DNA from: Micromonospora haikouensis
GTDB taxonomy: Bacteria; Actinomycetota; Actinomycetes; Mycobacteriales; Micromonosporaceae
Assembly (NCBI RefSeq): GCF_900091595.1
Contig: NZ_FMCW01000052.1
Location: forward strand, 1 to 32,253
Length of the DNA: 32,253 nt
Direction of reading: 5' to 3'
Below are positions 1 to 7,284 of the stretch, piece by piece. Each line of letters opens with the position of its first letter. Position 1 is the stretch's first letter. The notes beneath the pieces were generated by a model, which was not told the DNA's origin, made no database searches, and saw only the letters and a program-made list of their open reading frames with translations. The position numbers were made by a program, and so were the translations under genes.

Positions 1-247
1 TCGCCCCGCCGAACCTGGCCTCGCCGCTGAAGTGGGTTTTGGTGAAGGTGGCGTTGTGGAGGTGGCAGCCGGTGAGGTCGACGTCGATGAGGACGGCTTC
101 GGTGAGGTCGAGGGTCACCGCCGCGCCCCAGTACAAGGGGTGGGGTTCGCCTTCTGGGGTTGCTGGTCGCAGGTGGCGGGCCAGGATGCGTTGGGCGGCG
201 AGGCGGACCTGGCGTTCCTCCCGGAGATCTACGGCTTGGCTTGTCAT
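1..247 (-). CDS. Pentapeptide-repeat domain, partial (C-terminal half of a frameshifted gene)
   Basis: Read leftward from the ATG at 247, this frame begins MTSQAVDLREERQVRLAAQR and reaches the pentapeptide pattern A(D/N)LXX at about residue 50 (LTEAVLIDVDLTGCHLHNA). It runs off the left edge of the window, so the C-terminus is missing. Pentapeptide repeats fold as a right-handed beta-helix; their role in membrane-anchored actinobacterial proteins is not established. In related proteins, as I remember them, this segment continues directly from the membrane-anchored half encoded at 248-998, but here the two lie in different frames and overlap near 245. No good ribosome-binding site precedes the ATG. 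The best reading is therefore one gene interrupted by an indel or by ribosomal slippage, rather than two genes. Confidence 0.65.
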   Translation of the reverse strand, partial: MTSQAVDLREERQVRLAAQRILARHLRPATPEGEPHPLYWGAAVTLDLTEAVLIDVDLTGCHLHNATFTKTHFSGEARFGGA

Positions 248-998
248 CGTCACCAGTGACGGCCGGTGGTTCGGCTGAAGCGGCCCCGTCCGTAGGTGGC
301 AGGGTGGCGGGATTGGGGGTGGGCTGGTCGTCGGGTGGGGTGTAGGGCATGCGCAGGTAGGCGCAGATCACCTCGACGATGCTCTGCCGGTGGATGGGGT
401 TGTCTTGGGCGAGGCGTTCCAGGGCGTACAGGCCGGCGAGGCGGACCGGGGCCTTGTCCGCACCGAGCTGGTCGGCGGCCTTGACGTACAGCTCGGTGAC
501 GCGTTTCTCGCCGGCGTCGTACTCGGTGGCCTGCTGGGTGCGCTCGGCCAACTGCTGCCGGCGGAAGGCCAGCAGCAGCGCGAATGCGGCGGTGACCGCC
601 GCGCCGATGGTCAAGCCGGTGCGGATGGACTCGATCCGCACCTTCGCCCGCTCCACCTGATCGCCCACGGCCGGCACCGAGCCCTGCAACCAGGTGACTG
701 CGGCCCAGGTGATCACTCCGACCAGGACCACCCCGACCGGGATCACCCACGACCGCAGAGGCCGCACCTGCCGATCCGGCGGCGTCGGCGCAGCAGACAC
801 TTCATGCTCTACGCCGTCGCGTCGCCACAGCAGCACTCCGGCGACCAGCACCGCCAGGCCCACCGCCACCGGCACCAGCACCGGCCACCCGGAAGCCAGG
901 ACAGCCCACCACGGCCGGGGAACCAGCATCAGCGCGACCGTCAGCAGGACCACTCCGCCGACCGCTATCAAAGCGACACTCAACCGTCTCGTCGTCAC
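248..998 (-). CDS. Membrane-anchored N-terminal half of the pentapeptide-repeat protein
   Basis: The GTG at 998 opens a frame beginning MTTRRLSVALIAVGG. It has hydrophobic segments at about residues 6-27, 34-58 and 85-104 and a fourth near 125-140, followed by a soluble part with the motif ELYVKAADQLG...VRLAGLYALERLA and the helix IVEVICAYLRMPY. That soluble module normally links the membrane domain to pentapeptide repeats in actinobacterial proteins. After a Pro-rich linker (near 260-340) the frame stays open to the window edge but turns into Arg/Pro-rich nonsense, while the repeats continue in the neighbouring frame. A GTG 17 codons upstream is an alternative start. The frame boundary given here is approximate. 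Confidence 0.6.
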
Positions 999-1689
999 AC
1001 TGTGGAATCGTGCCCGTACACGACAACCCGCGTCGTGCCCGTCGACGGGCACCGGGGCGCGGCCGGTGTGCAGCGGCAGCGGAGCGACCGGACGCGCGCC
1101 CCTGTCGACCGGCACGAGCGGCCCGCCCCGGGCTGCCTTGAAGACGTACAGAAACTTTGAACCAACTCGCCCGGCGGCACCCGGCGGCGGGGCTCGCCTG
1201 AGGGTTTCGGCAGCCTCCCTGAGGATGCCCGGGGTTGGCACGTCTTGTGGGTTGGCGGGTGGCCGGTTTGGCGGGTGGCCCCGGGGTCGGCGTTTCCACG
1301 GCCTACTTCAGGGGGTGCCGCCCTCGGTTCCGCGTGCGCCCGCGCGTGGGTGAGCTCTCGAAACTCCGGAAACCCAGGCCCGAAGTTTCCGGATCCGGAC
1401 GGACAGCGGGCACCCAACCGTCCCGGTGGCCACCAGAGCACCCCGGCAGGGGGGCCGCCCCCGTCGGGACGGCCCGCGTGAGCCCCGACAGCCCGCGTAC
1501 GCGCGTTTTTTGGGCCGTGAACGTTCACGCGCCCCCGGGCGGTCGCGCGCACGCGCGTTTTGTGCTGTGACCGGTCAGGTCACCGGGGGCGGGGGAGCGC
1601 GGGGCGGTCGCGCGTGCGTTTTGTGGTTCGCACGTGCGAACGGCCGCGCGTGCGCGTGGACGCCTCGCGTAACTCGCGCTCGACGAGCT
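999..1689. other. Non-coding region upstream of the pentapeptide gene
   Basis: No frame here looks like a protein; the open frames are Arg/Pro/Gly-rich and compositionally forced. The region contains an inverted repeat CCGGAAAC (1366-1373) with GTTTCCGG (1385-1392), and the three-palindrome array at 1500-1641. The 5' leader and promoter of the leftward gene starting at 998 must lie in its left part, but I see no convincing -35/-10 pair. Confidence 0.6.
1500..1641. repeat. Three spaced repeat-plus-palindrome units
   Basis: Three units each carry a short direct repeat related to CGCGCGTTTTGTG (near 1502-1512, 1552-1564 and 1612-1625), followed at once by a palindrome. The palindromes are CGTGAACGTTCACG (1516-1529), TGACCGGTCA (1568-1577, itself inside a GTGACC/GGTCAC inverted repeat spanning 1567-1583), and GTTCGCACGTGCGAAC (1626-1641). 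Unit spacing is about 51 and 60 bp. The palindromes differ in sequence but share the G-T-dyad-A-C layout. This could be an iteron-like replication or partition site, or a multi-site operator; the sequence does not decide which. Confidence 0.6.
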
Positions 1690-1731
1690 GCGGCCCCCGA
1701 CGGGTTCCCTCGCGGGGCTGTCGGGGGCCGC
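1690..1731 (-). terminator. Strong hairpin terminator of the coiled-coil gene
   Basis: A perfect 12-bp stem (1690-1701 pairing with 1720-1731; GCGGCCCCCGAC on the left) encloses an 18-nt loop, just downstream of the leftward genes ending at 1827 and 1756. There is no long T-run, as is common for actinobacterial terminators. Confidence 0.7.
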
Positions 1732-1755
1732 CGTACGTGGCGTGGTGGCGCGGGG

Positions 1756-1830
1756 TCAGTCGTCGTCCAGGTGCCGGTTGCGGTTGCCAGCCGGGCCGAT
1801 GAGGACGACCAGCTTCGGGTCGGCGGTCAC
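1756..1830 (-). CDS. 24-aa coupled micro-ORF resembling a truncated P-loop N-terminus
   Basis: The GTG at 1828-1830 overlaps the TGA of the upstream coiled-coil gene (GTGA), so translation is probably coupled. The product reads MTADPKLVVLIGPAGNRNRH and then LDDD. The beginning LVVLIGPAG is what one expects before a Walker A motif of an AAA or polynucleotide-kinase-like ATPase, but the GKS/T is absent and the frame stops within 10 codons. It lies directly before the terminator at 1690-1731. It may be the remnant of a deleted ATPase gene or a chance coupled ORF; I cannot assign a function. Confidence 0.35.
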   Translation of the reverse strand: MTADPKLVVLIGPAGNRNRHLDDD

Positions 1831-2888
1831 CGCGGCTCGCCCGATCGGTCGGTGCGGTCGGCGTCGCGCTGGGCCATCAGCTCGTTGACGCGGGCCTCGG
1901 CGCGGTCGGCCCGGCCGGTGGCGGCCTCGGCGGCGGCTTCGGCGCGGCCTTGGGCTTCGCGGGCGGCCTGGGCGGTCTGTTCGGCGGCGCGGCGCTCGTC
2001 GCGGTCCTGGTCGGCCTGCCGGCGTAGCGCGGCCAGTTCGGCGCGCGCGGCGGCCAGCTCGGCGTCGGCTTCGTGGCGGGCCGTCTCGGACTCGGTGAGG
2101 GCGGTCCGGGCGGTGTCGCGTTCTGCGGTGACCGCCGTCAGGGTCTCCTGCGCCCGTTCGGCGCGTTGCTCGGCGGCGGCGCGGGCCTTGTCGGCCTGGC
2201 GGGCCTCGGCCTGGGCGTCCTTGACCTCGCGGCGCAGGGTCTTGACCTGGTCGGTGAGGTGGGCGGCGCGCTGCTCGGCGGCTTCCCGGCGGCCGGTCTC
2301 GGTGATGACGGCCTGGGCGCGTTCGCCGGCGGCGGCCTCGGCGCGGCCTTGGGCCTCGCGGGCGTCGGCCACCTGCCGCCACGCGGTGGTGGTGCGCCGT
2401 TCGGCGTCGGCCTCGGCGTCGCGGGCCCGCCGCTCCGCGACCCGCTGTGCTTCCTTCGCGGTGGCCGCCGCGGCGGTGGCGGTACGGGCGTCGCGGACGG
2501 CGCGGTCGCGGTCGTCCTCGGCGGCCTGGGCGCGCTCGACGGCGGCCACCGCCGCCGCCTCGGCCGTCTCGACCCGGGACAACGCCGAGGTGTCCACGGC
2601 CCGCATCGCCTCGACCACGACGGCCAGCTCCCCGGCGAGGGCTTCCACGGCCGGCAGGACCCGGCCGGTCGCCTCCCGGTACGCGGTCAGCGGCACGTCC
2701 AGGCCGGCGGCGAGCTCGGCCTGCCGCTGCTCCGCGAACGCCTGCCGACAGTTGCGGCCGTCGTGACGGCGTTCGTCGTCCGGGCAGAACTCCGGCGGCC
2801 GGCCCTTCCCCGAGTAGGTCAGGGGCCGCTGGTCGTACTTGCAGGTCGGCTGCACCCGGGAAGGGCCCGCCGTCGTCGTCTCCGTCAT
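1827..2888 (-). CDS. Coiled-coil protein with N-terminal Cys motif
   Basis: This 353-aa protein is read from the ATG at 2888, preceded by AGGATGG five bases upstream. Upstream in-frame starts exist at 2897 and 2933. An N-terminal module has Cys residues spaced like a small zinc-binding unit (CKYDQ, then EFC, then RNC), followed by about 290 residues of Ala/Glu/Arg-rich heptads that are almost certainly a long coiled coil. The layout recalls plasmid KfrA-type or other partition-associated coiled-coil proteins, but I see no KfrA DNA-binding domain, so this is only an analogy. Its upstream region is AT-rich with an inverted repeat. It is followed by a coupled micro-ORF and a terminator, so it forms its own transcription unit. 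Codon use matches the neighbours. Confidence 0.7.
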   Translation of the reverse strand: MTETTTAGPSRVQPTCKYDQRPLTYSGKGRPPEFCPDDERRHDGRNCRQAFAEQRQAELAAGLDVPLTAYREATGRVLPAVEALAGELAVVVEAMRAVDTSALSRVETAEAAAVAAVERAQAAEDDRDRAVRDARTATAAAATAKEAQRVAERRARDAEADAERRTTTAWRQVADAREAQGRAEAAAGERAQAVITETGRREAAEQRAAHLTDQVKTLRREVKDAQAEARQADKARAAAEQRAERAQETLTAVTAERDTARTALTESETARHEADAELAAARAELAALRRQADQDRDERRAAEQTAQAAREAQGRAEAAAEAATGRADRAEARVNELMAQRDADRTDRSGEPR

Positions 2889-2903
2889 GGCCACCATCCT
2901 ATC

Positions 2904-2955
2904 CGACTTTCCATTTCTAAGAACGGGAAACACTTATCCAATTCCAAGAAAGTCG
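2904..2955 (-). promoter_or_regulatory. AT-rich promoter/operator candidate of the coiled-coil gene
   Basis: An 8-bp inverted repeat (CGACTTTC at 2904-2911, GAAAGTCG at 2948-2955) encloses a 36-nt AT-rich segment in otherwise very GC-rich DNA. It sits immediately upstream of the leftward start at 2888. The position fits an operator over the promoter; no clear -35/-10 was assigned. Confidence 0.4.
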
Positions 2956-3064
2956 AAACTATCTGATCTTGGTTGGGTGAGATCACGAAAAGTGGCCCCT
3001 GAGATCGACGGAGAGTCGATTTCAAGGGCCGGGCGGCACTTGAGGTACCGGGGCGGGGTGCGAA

Positions 3065-5086
3065 TCAGGGGCGCGGGGCTTGTGGGAGGCCGCCGCCGGG
3101 CTGCGCCACGACGGGCCACACGCACTCGCCCCCGCCGACGGCGGCCGGGCCGTCGAGCAGGGCGGCGCGGTCGGCGCGGCGCAGGTGCCCCGGAGTGCGG
3201 GCGCGGATCGCTGCCAGGGCGGCCTCGGCTGCCGCGCTACGCCCGCCCGGCCGCACGGCCGCCTGGTCCCGCTCGACCTCGGCGGTGCGGGCCTGGTCGC
3301 GGCGCTCGCGCTGCACGGCGGCCTGCATCGCGGCCAGGACCCGCTGGTGGCGGGTGTGCCGGGCCGCCGGGTGCGGCGGGGTGTGCGGCCCGGTCAGCGC
3401 GTCCTCCAGCACCGCCCGCAGGTAGGCCAGGGGGTCGCGGGGCTCGACCAGCAGCGGCCGGGACCGGGCCCGGCGTACCCAGGCGTCCAGGGCCTGGGCC
3501 GTCCAGTCCGGACCGAGGGCGGCGCCCAGCGTCGCGGCGACCCGGGCAAGCGGCACGCCGGCCAGCCACGCCCACTGGCCCTGAACGGCCCGTGCGAGCT
3601 CGTACGCCCACCCGGCCCACTGCGGACGCGCACGCCCGGCTCGTGGCCCGGCAGTCACCGTCTGGGCCGGCCTAGGACGCTGTGCACGCCGCGACCCGGC
3701 ACACCCCGACCAACCCGGCCGACCCTCGGTAGTCGATGAGCGCGAAGCGCGCTTGTCCCGCCGGCCCTGCCGGCCCCCCGACGTAGGCGGAGCGATCGGC
3801 GGTGAGAACACCAAACCCCGGTACGAACAGGAACTTAAGTACTCACCTTGAGACACCATGTGGGGGGGGAACAAATTACCGCCATCGATGAACGCCCGGA
3901 CCGTGCCCCGGACCCGCTCCACGCTGACCGTCACCGCCGCCCGCAGCTCGACACGACGGGCCGCCTCCGGCCGCTCCACCCAGCCGCCGGCGCGGGCGCG
4001 CAGCTCGTCGAGGTGCTCCTGCGCGGCGGCCAGGAGGGCGGCGGCGTGCTCGACCAGGTCCGCCAACACCGCGAGGGCGGCCGGCACGTAGCCGGCCCGG
4101 CCGGCGACGTCACCGCGGTGCAGCGGCACCAGGTCGTAACAGGCCCGGTCCTGCGCCCGGCCCGTCTCGACCCGCTCGGCCAGGGACAGCCGCCGGCCGG
4201 CCTCGGTCCGTACCGCCCACTGCAGGGCGGTCGCCCGCGACCAGGCCGCGGTGACCGCCCGCTCCGTACAACCCGCCAGCTCCGCGCTACGCGCCCGACC
4301 CGGCATCGCCCGCCGCCCAGACCGCCAATCCGCGTCAACCGCCAGCACGCCGGCGACCCGCGCCAGCGCACCCGGACGACCCCGCGCCGTCGACCGGGCC
4401 GCCGCATCACGAGCCAGCAGGTCCGCCAGCAGCTCCACCGCGCGGGAGCGGCCCGACCCGGCCGGGTAGCCGTCAACGGCCGCGCGCAACCGGGCCACCC
4501 ACGCGGCCAGCTCGTCAACGCGCCCCTCCGCCTCGGTGACCTCCGCGAGCAGGGCGAAGCGCTCCGCGACCCGGGCGGCCTCGGCGGCGTCGACGGCCTC
4601 CTGGGCGGCGCGGGCCGCCGCGAGGTGCGACCACCCGCACAGCCAGCACTCCGGCACCGGATGAGCCGATCCGCACGCCCCGCAGCCCTCGGGCACGTCA
4701 ACGTCCAAGCGCTCGCGCAGCACGGCCACCAGACGGCGCCGCTCGCCGGCCGCCGCCCGGTCCTGCCGCCCCCGCCAGCACGACTGGCACAGCGGATCCG
4801 TCCCGGCCCCCTCGCGGGAGACGCCCAGCCGGTTTACGCCGGCCACCGCGCACTGCACACAGGCGGTCTGCTGCCCGGTCGGGTACACCGGCCGGGCAGC
4901 AGACCGCGCCGGCACACCGATACGCAGCTGCCCCGACCGATCGGCCTCAAGAAGCGGGCGCTCGTCGACCAGGTGCGCCCGGCACCCGGACCGGCCCGGC
5001 ACCACCGGCACCGGACGGCCACCCGCGTAACACGACGGGCACCAACCCAGCCCGACCAGACGCGCGGAATCCAGAACAGCGGTCAC
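3065..5086 (-). CDS. Cys-rich element protein, possible replication initiator
   Basis: This 673-aa protein starts at the GTG at 5086, which overlaps the TGA of a tiny upstream frame (GTGA); a GTG at 5176 would add 30 residues including a CRRC pair. The N-terminal third has several CxxC pairs (CPSC, CVQC, CQSC, CGAC, CWLC) typical of zinc ribbons. The middle contains a segment (AELAGCTERAVTAAWSRA) that looks like a helix-turn-helix. Near residue 440 comes a Ser/Arg-rich linker with SQGEYLSSC and RRDKRASRSS, and then a second conserved-looking helical domain (WAYELARAVQ...LAAVPLARV-like, WTAQALDAWVRRARSRP). I recall this arrangement from uncharacterised actinobacterial plasmid proteins found where a replication initiator is expected. 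That role is inference from architecture and position next to the non-coding region at 5.2-5.7 kb. Confidence 0.6.
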   Translation of the reverse strand: MTAVLDSARLVGLGWCPSCYAGGRPVPVVPGRSGCRAHLVDERPLLEADRSGQLRIGVPARSAARPVYPTGQQTACVQCAVAGVNRLGVSREGAGTDPLCQSCWRGRQDRAAAGERRRLVAVLRERLDVDVPEGCGACGSAHPVPECWLCGWSHLAAARAAQEAVDAAEAARVAERFALLAEVTEAEGRVDELAAWVARLRAAVDGYPAGSGRSRAVELLADLLARDAAARSTARGRPGALARVAGVLAVDADWRSGRRAMPGRARSAELAGCTERAVTAAWSRATALQWAVRTEAGRRLSLAERVETGRAQDRACYDLVPLHRGDVAGRAGYVPAALAVLADLVEHAAALLAAAQEHLDELRARAGGWVERPEAARRVELRAAVTVSVERVRGTVRAFIDGGNLFPPHMVSQGEYLSSCSYRGLVFSPPIAPPTSGGRQGRRDKRASRSSTTEGRPGWSGCAGSRRAQRPRPAQTVTAGPRAGRARPQWAGWAYELARAVQGQWAWLAGVPLARVAATLGAALGPDWTAQALDAWVRRARSRPLLVEPRDPLAYLRAVLEDALTGPHTPPHPAARHTRHQRVLAAMQAAVQRERRDQARTAEVERDQAAVRPGGRSAAAEAALAAIRARTPGHLRRADRAALLDGPAAVGGGECVWPVVAQPGGGLPQAPRP

Positions 5087-5196
5087 CGGCCCACCACCAG
5101 CACAGCGGCGGCAGACGGGGTGGCGATGCAAGCCTGCCTGTGGCCGATGGTCTCGACTGGCTGCGCCGGCGGGCACCGGTGAGTTGCCGCCATCAT
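5083..5196 (-). CDS. Possible 37-aa coupled upstream ORF
   Basis: Two adjacent ATG codons (5196 and 5193) open a 36-37 codon frame reading M(M)AATHRCPPAQPVETIG and so on. It ends in a TGA overlapping the GTG start of the 673-aa gene. The overlap suggests translational coupling, as in many plasmid rep leader peptides, but no ribosome-binding site is visible before the ATGs and the composition is not distinctive. It may instead be part of an N-terminally longer version of the following gene in another frame. Confidence 0.25.
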   Translation of the reverse strand: MMAATHRCPPAQPVETIGHRQACIATPSAAAVLVVGR

Positions 5197-5316
5197 GGGG
5201 CGCACCGTCGTAGACCGGCCAGGCTTACGTCCTGGGCATCGACCGGACGTGGCTGAACAGCGCGAAGGTGAGATGAGGCTGGGCGCGAGCAAGCGTCACC
5301 GCGACACGCGGACACC

Positions 5317-5330
5317 GTGTCTTGAGACAA
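5317..5330. promoter_or_regulatory. Third copy of the GntR-type operator motif
   Basis: GTGTCTTGAGACAA matches the two operators in front of the GntR gene (TTGTC-N4-GACAA at 18577 and 18621) with one changed base in the left arm. It is 13 kb away from that gene but lies in another control region of the same element. It is probably a second target of the repressor; this has not been tested. Confidence 0.45.
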
Positions 5331-5363
5331 GAGTGCACCCAGCCCGGAGGTGGGTGCTATGGT

Positions 5364-5440
5364 GTCCTCCGAGCTTGTTGGAGCCTCAGACCCTTCTCGC
5401 GGCCAAACGATTCGGGGTCTGGGGCTCTCTTGCTGTCTGC
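5364..5440 (+). ncRNA. Candidate short antisense RNA
   Basis: A -10-like hexamer TATGGT (5358-5363) with an extended TGC is followed by about 65 nt that fold into one strong hairpin (stem 5381-5393 with 5415-5427, 13 pairs including one G-U) ending in TCTCTTGCTG. No ORF is present. The transcript would run opposite to the leader of the leftward gene starting at 5086/5176, the arrangement of counter-transcribed RNAs that control plasmid rep genes. There is no good -35, so this is a hypothesis. Confidence 0.3.
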
Positions 5441-5672
5441 AGTTAGGGGTTGAGCGAGGGCGCTCCCTCACGATCGAAGTCGGGGTGTGACCCCGAGCCG
5501 GGGCCAAGTTGTAACCCGTGGATCTTACGGTGACTCTGCCATCGGCTGGGGCACCGCCACGCACCGAAACCGGCGATCCTGGCCAGTCCTGTGTGGACCT
5601 CGCCGTGAAATAGGTACATACCGGGGCGAGCCTGGCGGCCTTGCGTGCTAAGGAAATCCGAAGGTGCGCATT

Positions 5673-5708
5673 CGAATGGGCGGCCCGGTCAATTGGGCCG
5701 CCCATTCG
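5673..5708 (-). terminator. 14-bp perfect hairpin terminating the transfer operon
   Basis: CGAATGGGCGGCCC (5673-5686) pairs perfectly with 5695-5708 around an 8-nt loop. It lies 15 bp beyond the stop of the last leftward gene (5723) and faces no gene on the other side, so it is the distal terminator of the operon. Confidence 0.8.
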
Positions 5709-5722
5709 TACGTATTGAATGG

Positions 5723-5977
5723 TCACGCGGGCAGGTGAATGGTGTCGCAGTGGACGGCGGTGCCGTCTCCGTCGTGGACGTACAGCTCGCCGTAGCGGTC
5801 GTCGGGGCCGTCGACGGCGGCGAGCAGCCGCACGGCCTGGTGGCAGGCGGCGTCGACGTCGGCGGCGACGAAGTAGGTGACGCTCTGTGGGTTGTCGACG
5901 TCGGGGTCGGTGACGACGTCGAGGCGGTACTCGTCGGCCGTGGCGGCGATGGTGGTCTCGAACGGGCGGTGGGTCAT
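5723..5977 (-). CDS. Small acidic protein, last gene of the operon
   Basis: This 84-aa protein starts at the ATG at 5977, only two bases after the TGA of the upstream gene (TGACCATG). It begins MTHRPFETTIAATADEYRLD and is acidic, with a predicted beta-alpha-beta character (VTYFVAADVDAACHQAVRLL). I do not recognise the family. The tight spacing to the Pycsar-effector-like gene suggests the two products act together. A terminator follows at 5673-5708. Confidence 0.7.
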   Translation of the reverse strand: MTHRPFETTIAATADEYRLDVVTDPDVDNPQSVTYFVAADVDAACHQAVRLLAAVDGPDDRYGELYVHDGDGTAVHCDTIHLPA

Positions 5978-5979
5978 GG

Positions 5980-6723
5980 TCACCACGCGCCGATCGCCAG
6001 GGCGGCGGTCAGGGCCGCGCCGGTGTACCCGGCCAGCAGCAGCGGCACCGCGCGGCTGATCGCCTGGTACTTGGCGCGGGTGGAGCGGCTGAGCCACCAC
6101 AGTTCCCGAGCCTTGGCGAGGGCGGTCAGTTGCGGGACCTGGTCGGCGTCACCGGCGACGATGCGGGCGAGCACGCCCTGGGCGTCGTCGGCGGCGGCGT
6201 AGGCGACGAACCCGAAGTCCCCGCCGAGGCGAGGTCGGGAGGCGAGCAGGAGCAGCACCACGGCGGTCAGCACCACCGCGGCGGTGGCCGCGCCGGCCGC
6301 GAGCGCGGCGGTGGGGAGGTGGCCGCCGGCTCCGGCGCCGCCGAGCACGGCCAGGCCGGCGCCGAGCAGCACCCCGGCCATCTGCAGGTAGCCGCCGGCC
6401 TTGGGGTCGATACGGGCGAGCTCGGCGCGGACGGTGGTGATCTCGGCGTCCAGGAAGGCCGGTACGGTGCCCCGGCCGCACGTCGAGGCGTGCGCCCCGG
6501 CACGGGCCAGGATCTCCAGCTCGCTGAAGTCGCGGTCCTCCGCGCCGCAGCCGGTGCAGCGGGACGTGCTGTCGGCGAGGCCGGGGGCGATCGTCACCAG
6601 CACCGCGTACGCGCCGGCGGTCGGGATGGTGAAGTGGCTGCGGGGTCCGCCTTTGGCGCGCGGCTCGTAGGTGCTGGCGTAGGCCGCGCCGAGGTAGGTC
6701 GGGTCACCCGGATCGGGCACCAT
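5980..6723 (-). CDS. Membrane protein resembling Pycsar effector (DUF5706) with zinc-finger N-terminus
   Basis: This 247-aa protein starts at the ATG at 6723, with AGGAGC eight bases upstream. An N-terminal module has C56-x2-C59 and H78-x3-C82, spaced as a small zinc-binding unit. From residue 96 the pattern matches the DUF5706/Pycsar effector layout as I know it: an amphipathic helix (VRAELARIDPKAG), two adjacent membrane segments (about 112-131 and 139-161), the motif RPRLGGDFGFVAYA, a helical region, and a last membrane segment at about 225-245. In Pycsar, such proteins disrupt the membrane when cyclic UMP or CMP binds, but no uridylate cyclase is in the window. Related proteins on conjugative elements could serve another role. 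It shares the operon with a GGDEF protein. Family assignment is from pattern memory only. Confidence 0.55.
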   Translation of the reverse strand: MVPDPGDPTYLGAAYASTYEPRAKGGPRSHFTIPTAGAYAVLVTIAPGLADSTSRCTGCGAEDRDFSELEILARAGAHASTCGRGTVPAFLDAEITTVRAELARIDPKAGGYLQMAGVLLGAGLAVLGGAGAGGHLPTAALAAGAATAAVVLTAVVLLLLASRPRLGGDFGFVAYAAADDAQGVLARIVAGDADQVPQLTALAKARELWWLSRSTRAKYQAISRAVPLLLAGYTGAALTAALAIGAW

Positions 6724-6761
6724 GTGGGTAGCTCCTGTCGTCTGTCGTGGATGGGGGAGTG

Positions 6762-6802
6762 GCGGGCGGCCCCGGCTTTCTCAGGGCGTGGGGGCCGCCC
6801 GC
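6762..6802 (-). terminator. GC-rich intra-operon hairpin
   Basis: A perfect 12-bp stem (GCGGGCGGCCCC, 6762-6773, with 6791-6802) sits in the 85-bp gap after the gene ending at 6809 and before the start at 6723. It would end or attenuate leftward transcription, so the last two genes would be expressed at a lower level or separately. Confidence 0.6.
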
Positions 6803-6808
6803 GCGGCG

Positions 6809-7237
6809 TTAGCAGCTGGCGTAGGTGGGGGAGTCCGGGCGCGGGTACGCCTCGGCGCGGCAGGAGCGGTCGTAGCCGCACCAGTCCCAGACGGCCATGC
6901 CGGGGCGCAGCGGGGCGGTGCGCTCGTCGTCGACGATCTGCTCGGCGTCGGCGGTCCAGTCGATGCCGGTGGCGATCGCGGCGACAGCGGCCTGGTCGGC
7001 GTGGCGGGCGCACAGCCACCGGGCGATGGCCAGGCCGCTGGGCAGATGAGTCAGGCTGTAGCGACCATCGAGTCGCAGGCCGTCGTCGCCGATGGTGACG
7101 TTGATGGCCAGGCCCGAAGCGACCGGCCAGCCGGTGACGATCACCTGGCTGACGCGGGGCTCGTTAACGGCGTCGGTGTCGGTCAGGTGCAGCCGCACCG
7201 GGATCGTCGGCGCGGCGGTGCTCGTGGTCGTGGTCAT
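6809..7237 (-). CDS. Unrecognised 142-aa protein
   Basis: The ATG at 7237 has a very good ribosome-binding site (AGGAGGGATCTC just upstream). The protein begins MTTTTSTAAPTIPVRLHLTD, has a beta-rich middle (QVIVTGWPVASGLAINVTIG) and ends in a Cys-containing tail (DWCGYDRSCRAEAYPRP). No membrane segment or known motif is seen. It lies 47 bp after the FtsK gene in the same direction and is followed by a hairpin. I cannot assign a function; position suggests an accessory transfer role. Confidence 0.7.
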   Translation of the reverse strand: MTTTTSTAAPTIPVRLHLTDTDAVNEPRVSQVIVTGWPVASGLAINVTIGDDGLRLDGRYSLTHLPSGLAIARWLCARHADQAAVAAIATGIDWTADAEQIVDDERTAPLRPGMAVWDWCGYDRSCRAEAYPRPDSPTYASC

Positions 7238-7284
7238 GAGATCCCTCCTGGGAAGTGCTATCGGCGGAGAAGCGAGAAGGGGCG

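Larger units (their letters stand above)
5197..5672. other. Non-coding region between two leftward units
   Basis: No frame here looks coding. The region holds a GntR-operator-like palindrome (5317-5330), a -10-like TATGGT on the plus strand (5358-5363), a CGGAGG/CCTCCG hairpin (5345-5371) and a strong terminator-like hairpin (5381-5427). GC content is lower than in the flanking genes. It is the leader and promoter region of the leftward Cys-rich gene. Confidence 0.5.

Noticed and set aside
1426..2766. Plus-strand frame rich in Ala/Ser/Arg opposite the coiled-coil gene
   Set aside because: Composition comes from the heptad codons on the other strand; it starts within the palindrome array and has no ribosome-binding site.
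3741..3749. CGCGAAGCG mini-hairpin with a GAA loop, like those at 22590
   Set aside because: It lies within the reading frame of the Cys-rich protein (Arg/Ser-rich linker) and lacks the surrounding nested stems, so codon use explains it.
3844..3856. CTTGAGACA match to half of the GntR operator
   Set aside because: Only the centre and one arm match; the left arm does not, and it is inside coding sequence.
5193..5726. Minus-strand 177-codon frame through the 5.2-5.7 kb region
   Set aside because: No protein-like pattern or ribosome-binding site; it crosses two hairpins, including the operon terminator.
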